The notes beneath the pieces were generated by a model. The model saw only the letters and a list, made by a program, of their open reading frames with translations. It was not told the DNA's origin and ran no database searches. From the NCBI RefSeq assembly GCF_050947875.1, contig NC_134577.1, positions 67,677,139-67,741,138 of the forward strand: DNA of 64,000 bases, read 5' to 3'. Below are positions 56,500 through 64,000 of the stretch, piece by piece. The first letter of the stretch is position 1. Each line of letters opens with the position of its first letter. A program made the translations under genes and the position numbers. This DNA is from Dermacentor variabilis (lineage: Eukaryota; Arthropoda; Arachnida; Ixodida; Ixodidae).

Positions 56500-58135
56500 A
56501 TCATGCAAGTGTCTAGCTCGAGCTATCAGACTGAATTAGCCGAACTGCCAAAGCTGATAAACGACAAGAATGTAAGGGATATTCAAAATTATAACGCTGG
56601 AAAGATTGAGGAAGCGGCAAAAATTGGCGTGACATGACATCAGTGAGAAAGAAACTCGACATGGTCAATGCCGCAGAGGACTTTTACACTGACCTGTACA
56701 GAACCCAGAGCATATGTTTGGAACCCAGAACCTTGTTTGGAAGTAGGGATGAACAAGACATAGAAGTGTCACGTGTAGCTAGCGATGAGATTAGAAGGCC
56801 GTTGCAAGACATGCCCCGCGAAAAGCGGCAGAAAAAAGTAGAATAACAGTTAATTTAATCAAAGAAGTAGGAGATAGACTTGAAAGGCTTGCAGCCCTTT
56901 CTACGCAATGCATCACGACTTCAAGTGTGCCACAGATCTGGAAGAGTGCAGATATTATACTAATCCAGAACCAGGGAGACGTTAAAGAATTGAAGTAATA
57001 TAGGCCTGTTGAGGGCCGCGGGGGGTGAGGGTTGTTTGCTTTCAGTATCGTATGTTTACCAAGGTTCAATAGGATCAGGGCGCCACTTCAATCAACTAAG
57101 CCAGCAGGATGGCTTCAGGAAAGGTTATTCTACAATGGATCACATTCATGCCATCGATCAGGTAATTGAGAAATCTGCGAAATACAACCAAGTTCTCTAT
57201 ATGAGCTTCATAGATTACGAAAGTGCATTTGATTCAGTAGAGATAGAAGTAATCATAGAGGCATTGCGTAATCACGGAGTACAGGAAGCATACGTCGAAT
57301 ATCGTAACAACTTTCGGTTTGCAGATGTCATTGTGCTGTTCGGCAATGCTTGCGACAGATTCGAACAAATAATTGAGCACCTTAGCCAACAAAGTGTAAG
57401 TGTAGGGTTGAAAATTAATATGCAGAACACAAAGGTAATGTTCGATAGCCTGGCAAGGGAACAAGAGTTCAGGATTGCCAGTCAGTCTCTAGACTCTCTA
57501 CAGGGGTACGTTTATCTAGGCCAATTACACGCAGGGGACCGCGATCTTGAGAAGAAAATTTACAATAGAATAAATATGAGTTGGAACGCATACGGGCAAG
57601 CATTACCAAATCATAATCGGGAGCTTACTATCGTTGAAAAGAAAAAGTGTATAATCATTGCATTCCACCGGTGCTAACATATGGAGCCGAACCTTGGAGG
57701 TTAACAAAGAAGCTCGACAACAAGTTAAGGACCACGCAAAGAGTGATGGAACGAAAAATTTTAAGCATAGCGTTAAGACACTAGATCACAGCGGTGTGGG
57801 CCAGAAAGCAAATGGCAGTGGCGGATATTCTAGCTGACATTAAGAGAAAAAAAATTGAACAGAACAGGCCCCCATGTAATGCGTAGGACAGATAACCAGG
57901 GGTCCATTGGATTCACAGAATGGATGCGAAGGTGGGAATATCACTTGGGGACGGCAGAAAATTAGGTGAGATGACGAAATGAGCAAAGTTCTTGGCGCAA
58001 CCTGGAATCAGCTAGCGGAAGACAGGGGTAATTCGAGGTCGCTGGGAGAGGCCATCGTTCTGCGTAATAGGCTGCTGCGGCTGCTGCTGCTGCTGATGAT
58101 GATCATGGTGATGGTGATGATGATGTTGGTGATCG
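56500..58135 (+). mobile_element. RTE-type LINE fragment with internal deletion
   Basis: It enters in the middle of the element (ELAELPKLINDK then IQNYNAGKIEEA when read through). RT motif A follows in the frame at 57009-57677: DGFRKGYSTMDHIHAIDQVI, MSFIDYESAFDSVEIEV. It then jumps from EAYVEYRNN directly to FRFADVIVLFGNA, so motif B (RQGD) is deleted and FADD has become FADV. The post-RT segment (LKINMQNTKVMFDS, LGQLHAGDRDLEKKIYNRIN) continues out of frame to WRLTKKLDNKLRTTQRVMER near 57700-57750. It ends in a (CTG)n/(GAT)n-rich tail at 58075-58130. Inactive. Confidence 0.88.
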
Positions 58136-58213
58136 TTTGCAAGACAGCAGCTTCATCCAGCTGAACTCAGCAGCCACAGTCAAGAAAGTTCGGGAGCGTT
58201 CGCATTAAAAGGC

Positions 58214-58286
58214 GTCCGTGACCTAATGGGCAAAGCATCGGGCTACTATGCGGAGAGAACCACGAGGTCGAAACCAAGCTTCGGAC
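58214..58286 (+). tRNA. tRNA-Arg-like relic (probably pseudogene or SINE head)
   Basis: The 73-nt segment starts GTCCGTG and ends TTCGGAC, giving an outer stem of at least five pairs (GTCCG/CGGAC). TGACCTAATGGGCAAAGCAT resembles the D arm of tRNA-Arg, and GAGGTCGAAACC stands where the T arm should be (consensus GGTTCGANNCC, poorly kept). The anticodon arm does not pair well as it stands. A T run follows (58292-58299). I consider it a decayed tRNA or tRNA-derived SINE, not a working gene. Confidence 0.4.
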
Positions 58287-59154
58287 CCTTTTTTTTATTG
58301 AGTGATAGCTTCTACTCGGCGAGACAGATCACGACGACACGCCAAATTGCGGGGAGGTACAGGCAAAGAAAGCTCCAAAGTAAAATTAAAAAAGAACTGC
58401 TAATTAGTGACTACCTCACAACTATCAGGATAGAAATGCCTGAATTATACACGCACTTAGCGCGCGAACCATAAGACGAAGGACGAGATGGTTCACAGTG
58501 CTGGCTGTCGGTTGAAAAAAAGTAAGAAATATATGGGCCGATTGACTGCGGGGTACTTAATTTTGGTTAAGACCTACCAGCCATGTCGGCAATGAAACAG
58601 CCGTAAAATTTACCACAACTCTTTTTCTGCAGCACTTCTTTAAAGTACCGGTGTGATAATTTCGACTTGTTATTTTTCTTAGCGAAATGAACTTTAGGGA
58701 CCATGAGACCAAATTTCCGAGCTTGACTTCCGCATTATATGTTAAACGGTATGCGTCCCACAGCAAGCTGACAATTTTTTGAGCACATTCCATGCAGTAA
58801 AAAAAATGTATATTTTTTTAATGTCGCAGTCCAGCAGTGCAGCAATCTGGCATCACTGCTAACCCGGAAGAGGTTCTCTCGGTTATTATAAGACAATCTC
58901 GAAGGTCATGTTTTTTTTTTTGTTTACCGCAAACACCGGAAGTGATATTACGCGATGAAAATAGGTCATGGCCACCATGGCGTCGTTCATTTTTTTATTT
59001 TTTTGCATGTACGTATCGCTGTATTGATGTCGCTTTCTTACTGCGTGAGAACAGTGCGTAATTTCGGGCGCAATTCAAGGGCAACGTCCTTGTTGCGCCG
59101 TTCAATGCACGAGCGTGCGGAGCAATTCATCCAATGTGGTTTCGAACTGTTTCA
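58287..59154. other. Stretch without recognisable genes
   Basis: Several T tracts; nothing supported. Confidence 0.45.
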
Positions 59155-59222
59155 AAGTGGCATAGCCAGGGGGGTTGCACACCGGGCAACTGCTACCCCT
59201 GGAAGTTCTACGTTAGTATGGT
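59155..59222 (+). repeat. Short dispersed repeat, second copy
   Basis: AGTGGCATAGCCAGGGGGGT through CTACGTTAGTATGGT aligns with 49044-49112. Confidence 0.6.
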
Positions 59223-59389
59223 ATTTATAGCATTTCAAATTATAGCTTTAAGTTATGGCGTTTAATTAATCACTTCGCGGTAGCTTCTCTTCATTATAAT
59301 TTCCAAAATGTGCGTTGGTTCTGCACAGTCAAGTTCGAAACTAGTCTATTAGTTTTTTTAAAGAAAGGGGGGAGAGTGCGGCCTGATTT

Positions 59390-60710
59390 TAAAGCAAGCG
59401 ATAATCTAGTCAGAAAATTACAGACCCATCTACGTCCTTCTAGCCCTTTCCTAAATACCAGAGTGCGTTAACTATCAGGTCGGCATCAATTCTTCTCAAA
59501 GAACAACATATTTCATGATATGCTATTTAGCTTCCGAAAAAAAACATCGTGTGGAATTGCCCTTCTCCGTGATAAGCATGAATTAATTAAAAACAGGGAA
59601 AATGGATTCCATACATCGGGCTTGTTCATAGATTTTAGAAAGGCGTTTGATTCAGTATGCGATGATATCTTAATGAACAAGCTTAACAATTACGGTGCGA
59701 GGGGTGCGGTGCTGGAGTTATTGAATGGCTATCTAACGAACATCAGTATGTTACATAAATGATAAAGAATCAACCTATGATGAAAAAAAATATGTGTCCC
59801 GCAGGGGTCAATCCTCAATCGGGCCTGTGTTATTTTTAATTCATATTACTGACCTGTGTGATATTCCAGCCGCTCCTAAGCTAATAATGTATGCAGGAGA
59901 TACAGATGTTTTCCTCAGAAGTCCTTCTCTGCGACGCCTTGAACACCACGTAAATGTTTACTTAAGTAAACTGTCATGTTGGTTAAAGTGTAATAAGTTG
60001 GAAATGAATGTTAATAAAACTAAATGTATGATTGTTGCTCCCATAAATAGGCCACGCAACTCCACTAGAACTCTTGTGTAGAGGGCAAGAAACTTGAACA
60101 GGTAGAGAGCCTAAAATTCTTAGGGGTGGGGTTCACTGATTGTTTAACGGGGAGTAAGCATACAGAAAGGCTCGAAACAGAATTGTGTGAAACCGTTGGG
60201 CGTGTACAAAGTTAGGTCCCTCCTACCTAACTGGTTTAAAACCGAATAAAACTACGCGCACATCTACTCCAGGCTAACATATTGTGTTCTGGTGTGGGCC
60301 ATACTTACGCAAGATAATTGCAGGCAGGTATTGCTTGTGCAGAAGACAATGTTATCAGCACTGCAACAGTACCATGGCCTCACTAATGACCACAAATACA
60401 GGACTCCTCTTTAAAGATATATATATTCTATGCTGAAGGCTAACCAAATGTACCACTTCAAAACTTATGCAATGTATTAGTCGAAACGCGCTGGAGTGTC
60501 TCCAAACAACGCCAGTGTATACATATTACTCAACACGTCAGAAAAACAGAAGACAGAAAGCACGCCAAAACTAAGGACTAACTTAGCCCAATAGCGTTGT
60601 TAAATCGCCGAAACGACCTCAGTTATGTCATTGTTGTTTGTACAAATGATGCTTCCAAATCGGCTTTGATAGAACATGTTATTGAGTTTACGTAATTGCA
60701 GTGTTATTCT
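59390..60710 (+). mobile_element. CR1/L2-type LINE, 5'-truncated, decayed, plus strand
   Basis: Frames at 59520-59762 and 59794-60081 carry RT motifs: LFIDFRKAFDSVCDDILM, SIGPVLFLIHITDLCDIP (motif B with its GVPQG start changed) and MYAGDTDVFLRS, where YADDT has become YAGDT. WLKCNKLEMNVNKTKCMIV follows. The post-RT region (LTYCVLVWA-like reading near 60280) is frameshifted. The motifs closely resemble those of the LINE at 37505-39070, so they probably belong to the same broad group. Not functional. Confidence 0.87.
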
Positions 60711-61089
60711 TTCTTACTTTCTTGTGATTGTTGTGGTTTCTGTTGTTTTCTTTTTGTGTACATAGTGCAATAGCTTGCATACATAACTACAGTATTGTTT
60801 ATAGTTCCCGTAGTGTTGTATAGTAGTATAGTAAATTGTAATTTTTTTTAAAGGAGTGTAATTATTGCTCATTTTGATCGCCTCGCGATTACTGCATGCT
60901 TCCGCTCGTCGATCTGCGTGTCGAACTGCGTTCGACACGCGGATGCGTCGTTTACAGCTGTGTATGTTCGCACCATCTTTTGTGCATCATCATGCATTTT
61001 GTACGCCCTGATCCGTGTAGATTCTTCGTTACATTTGCAGTTAAACTTACCACTCTAACTGTCACTTCTATTGGGTGAAATTTCAGAAG
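60711..61089. other. Spacer, nothing recognised
   Basis: T-rich stretch and a small inverted repeat (GTGTCGAACTGCGTTCGACAC at 60919-60939). No gene supported. Confidence 0.45.
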
Positions 61090-61160
61090 TGAATGAATGA
61101 ATGAATGAATGAATGAATGAATGAATGAATGAATGAATGAATGAATGAATGAATGAATGA
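61090..61160. repeat. (GAAT)n microsatellite
   Basis: About 18 GAAT units. On the minus strand it stands at the end of a GC-rich stretch (61390-61165) and could be the tail of a retroelement read in that direction. Confidence 0.97.
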
Positions 61161-61450
61161 GACCGCGCTCGAGGCCTCATTGGTGGTGCAGCGAGCACGA
61201 CCCGCGAACAAGAAAGCGTAGCGCCGACGTTCGTCTCCCGAGACAAAGCGCAGGGGGCACTCGTGAAACTCTTGGAGCCGAGCGAGCTCTCCCACAGCTT
61301 CGAACGCGGTGAGTCACACGCGATGGGCAATCCCAGACGGCGACCGGCGAAATCAATGCCGTGATTGATGGGGCGAGTCAGCTTGAACAAACACTTTGGC
61401 GCAGATCATCATCCTCTTGCACGTACACGCACACGCGCGCGCGCAGTCGA

Positions 61451-61619
61451 TAGAGAGCTTTAGTTTAGGGGACGCAAGCGGCTTGCGCACCCCAGAAATA
61501 GGGGCGACGATACTGTGCAGGCGCAGGCCCCTGCGTCATGGTCCGCGCATGCGCATTACCGGCCCCCCTAGTTCTTGCGTGCGCAAGCCGCTTGCGTCCC
61601 CCTAAACTAAAGCTCTCTA
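61451..61619. mobile_element. MITE with 39-bp inverted ends and TA flanks
   Basis: TAGAGAGCTTTAGTTTAGGG and GACGCAAGCGGCTTGCGCA at the left are inverted at the right as TGCGCAAGCCGCTTGCGTCC and CCCTAAACTAAAGCTCTCTA, nearly perfect. TA at each end fits a Tc1/mariner-type target duplication. 169 bp, no coding. Confidence 0.92.
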
Positions 61620-61834
61620 ATAACTTTGCGGTGCTGAGGAATGGATGCGATTCCGAAAATATCGACCATTCAAGGTATCGTCTTAATCGCGTGTCCATAG
61701 CAAAAACGAATTTTTTTCCCTGCATATCTCCGGTTACCGTTGACCCGAGCTTGTCGGCTCGCGTGTGTTTCAATCTTGTCACTCCGCCTGGTGCTCTGCC
61801 ACATTCAACCGCGTTTCCCTTCCCTTGGCAAACT

Positions 61835-62035
61835 CGATGCTAGAAGCTGAACCTGAGAACGTTCAACGTGCTTTCCCTTGTCGAGAGAAGCAAGCTTAGC
61901 AGGGATCACTGAAATCAATTATCGAGGGATATCACTGGGACGTCACAGCACTCAGATGCGTTAGGAAGGCTGGCAGGGCATATCAGGTGCTGAGTAACCA
62001 TGTAGGAAGGAAATAAACTAGGAGGGAGCATTAAC
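61835..62035 (+). mobile_element. RTE-type LINE 5' endonuclease fragment, decayed
   Basis: AAGCTGAACCTGAGAACGTTC then CTTTCCCTTGTCGAGAGAAG corresponds to the LNLATFNVRTLSSEAS start of the endonuclease at 26030. GGGATATCACTGGGACGTC corresponds to the WDIIGLSE region and GCATATCAGGTGCTGAGTAA to AYTVLKSG. Many indels; only the first part of the domain remains. Confidence 0.72.
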
Positions 62036-63234
62036 GTCAACGCAGCCGTCTCGGCTGCATTGACAAGCCTTGGCAAGCCACCTCTACGGGAAGCGATTCC
62101 CTTCGCTTTTCCCCTCTCAGTATCGGCCCGGCACGTGGACCCTGAGATTCGGCGTACTGGCCAGGAATGTTTTGTTCCCGGTAATTTTCAATAGATGTGC
62201 ACTTGTTCGGCCACCCTGCAATGGATCTGCCTGCATAGCGGAAGCGCTCAAAACCTGCCGCGCCCTCACTCACGTGACGATTACGTGTTGGGCCAGTTCG
62301 TTTAGGCTTCAATTGTGTTGCACAACGCCTCCCTCCTAGTTATTTTCAATCTCCGCGCGAGTAACTGCCACGTCTTCTGCTACGAAACATCAGGGCACTC
62401 TTGCAAATGTACCGCACCCTCGCCGTAGCTCGGTGGTCAGCGGTAATTTAATGCGAAAGCATTATATGGCTCACGAAGCGGGAAATCTGGCGGCCTGGCC
62501 GGAGATCGTGCCACAAAGTCACGTGGTCGCTGAGACGCGCTCGCGCCACTGGTCGCGCGTTCGTCGTTGTCTGCTTGCACAGCTGGCTGCAATGCCACTC
62601 CTCATGCCAGCGTTACTGCACTCCTCACGTCGCGGCGCTGCCAGTCGGTGTGGCGTAGAGTGATTCAAAAGGATAAAATTGGGCGAGTTGGTACGGTAAC
62701 ATTATCTGGAAAGTTGGTACGGTAACATGGTGTAGAGTTACTGTATATGGCTCCCGCATGTATACAGTAACTGTAGTGTGGTGACTTCGGTGAGTTCTGT
62801 CATGCGCCCCGATGGAGGAACGTTCGACATCGACTTCTTGTTCATTAGCTGCACGCGGTTCCTTTGAAGATCCACGCAAGCGTACGCGAACGAGGCCGAT
62901 GCACGTGATGCGAGAAACGTCTGGATGCGTACTCGTGGCTTCTCGGCCAAACTTTCAGGACGATAGAGGTTACTGCAAAAGAAATGAGTCAAACACGTGC
63001 ATATGCGTACTTGAAAAGTACAAGTTTACTTCCGTAACATTGGATGAGGGAGTTTTAAAAAAAAAGTTTGGCAACGTGAAAACAATGCCATTATTTTTTT
63101 CCAACAACGAATCGTCATCGGAGAGACGTCGCAATGCTGTTGCATTCATCCACGTAGGGATACCGAAGTGCGTTTCACTTTTCTTTTTCAGCTGGGTCTA
63201 TGGCCGCGAGTTTCATTACCTGCCGCAGAGGTCA
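62036..63234. other. Stretch without recognisable genes
   Basis: GTTGGTACGGTAACAT occurs twice (about 62688 and 62714), a small duplication. The 152-codon plus frame at 62812-63270 resembles nothing known to me. Confidence 0.45.
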
Positions 63235-63325
63235 TGTTTCGATGGGGGCGGTGTGCAGAAGGGTTTGTGATCCATAGCTTAACTGCGTCTTAGAGAACGC
63301 TAGGAGATCGAAATTGACACGAAAC
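63235..63325 (+). mobile_element. SINE remnant
   Basis: GTTTCGATGGGGGCG, then TTAGAGAACGCTAGGAGATC and GAAATT follow the body order of the SINE at 25424-25664 (TTTCGATGGGGGCGAAATG ... TTAAAGAACCCCAGGTGGTC). Strongly diverged, tRNA head not seen. Confidence 0.5.
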
Positions 63326-64000
63326 ACTCCGCAACTGGTGATAGGTGGGTGGGTGAATGGTAACGGGTGCGCGTTCTTATCCCCGGCGTAATAATCACTT
63401 CGTTCAAAGCAGACTACCGCACTACTCCGGAGGTGCGATGAGCGGCGGCGTTTCCTGGCGCTGCGTCTGAAACTAATGTTAGCGTATTTTTTAACGAAAT
63501 AAAAGTAAGGGAAACAGGCTTAATCCCCCTAAAGTAGTGACGACTGCTGTCCCACATAATGATAATGAATATAAATATAAAGAAAAAAATGTCTGAATAT
63601 CAGAAAATCAGGCACCAAGGGAGTAAACAAGGTCCCTATGATGGCTGATTGATTCATTCGTTCATTTGATTGTTCGGTCGGTCGGTCGGTCGGTCGGTCG
63701 GCCGTCCTAAAGCAATTCATGTGCGACGTGGCAAACGGCGTAGTGGCATACGGTCCGGAACGACGTTTTCCATAATGCGTATACTTCACCCTATAAGCCT
63801 AAACTTCAGTACACACGAGCGTTCCCCATTCTGAACGGCCGCTCGCCAGAGAAACCGGTGGCCCGAATCGTGCATACATACAATAAATCGTCGCTGCTGC
63901 TGTCGCAAAACGATCACGGTTGGCCACACGATACGCACTCACGCGCACGGATTCTCATCACTGCGGCAAGCGTGGATCTAACCAATGACGAGAGTTCGCT
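63326..64000. other. Stretch without recognisable genes
   Basis: A (GGTC)n array lies at 63674-63701. Nothing coding is supported up to the window end. Confidence 0.45.

Overview
The window looks like nuclear DNA from a hard (ixodid) tick. Three observations suggest this: tRNA-derived SINEs that resemble the tick 'Ruka' family, several LINE classes and short inverted-repeat elements of kinds common in tick assemblies, and very long introns full of repeats. Most of the 64 kb is repeats. There is no sign of bacterial, viral or plasmid organisation and no CRISPR array.

One host gene is clear. Five exons of an SLC4A11-like (bicarbonate-transporter superfamily) membrane transporter lie on the minus strand between 12297 and 1. 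In gene order they are 12297-11976 (cytoplasmic domain), 8359-8286 (juxtamembrane), 6933-6811 (first membrane helix), 3071-2955 and 60-1; the gene runs off the left edge. Frames and splice phases agree across the last three introns. One intron appears to use a GC donor. The 11976-to-8359 junction needs at least one more exon, because the phases disagree. The 5' exons were not found; they may lie in unresolved sequence to the right of 12297 or be absent from the window.

To the right of 12.3 kb I see almost only mobile elements and their remains. (1) RTE-clade LINEs: one copy at 25.67-28.1 kb keeps a long open frame but lacks its 3' part, and four decayed fragments lie at 45.5, 50.2, 56.5 and 61.8 kb. 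(2) CR1/L2-type LINEs at 16.4-18.5 (-), 37.5-39.1 (-) and 59.4-60.7 kb (+). (3) A Tx1/L1-like LINE at 35.4-37.3 kb (-). (4) RNase H and zinc-knuckle fragments of I-type LINEs at 31.5-32.7 kb. (5) tRNA-derived SINEs, one inserted in the 5' part of the RTE element with a clean 12-bp target duplication. (6) Foldback/MITE-like elements at 10.7-11.9, 41.9, 46.0, 53.4, 54.0 and 61.5 kb. (7) Dispersed non-autonomous repeats and many microsatellites.

A broken THAP-domain gene (33.2-34.06 kb, +) is the only other non-LINE coding remnant I could recognise. No new multi-gene system is visible. The most notable points are the GC-AG intron, two direct repeats bracketing a transporter exon, a SINE tail next to a splice donor, a 310-bp near-palindrome whose arms encode similar peptides, a tRNA-like segment in the RTE leader, and the THAP relic.
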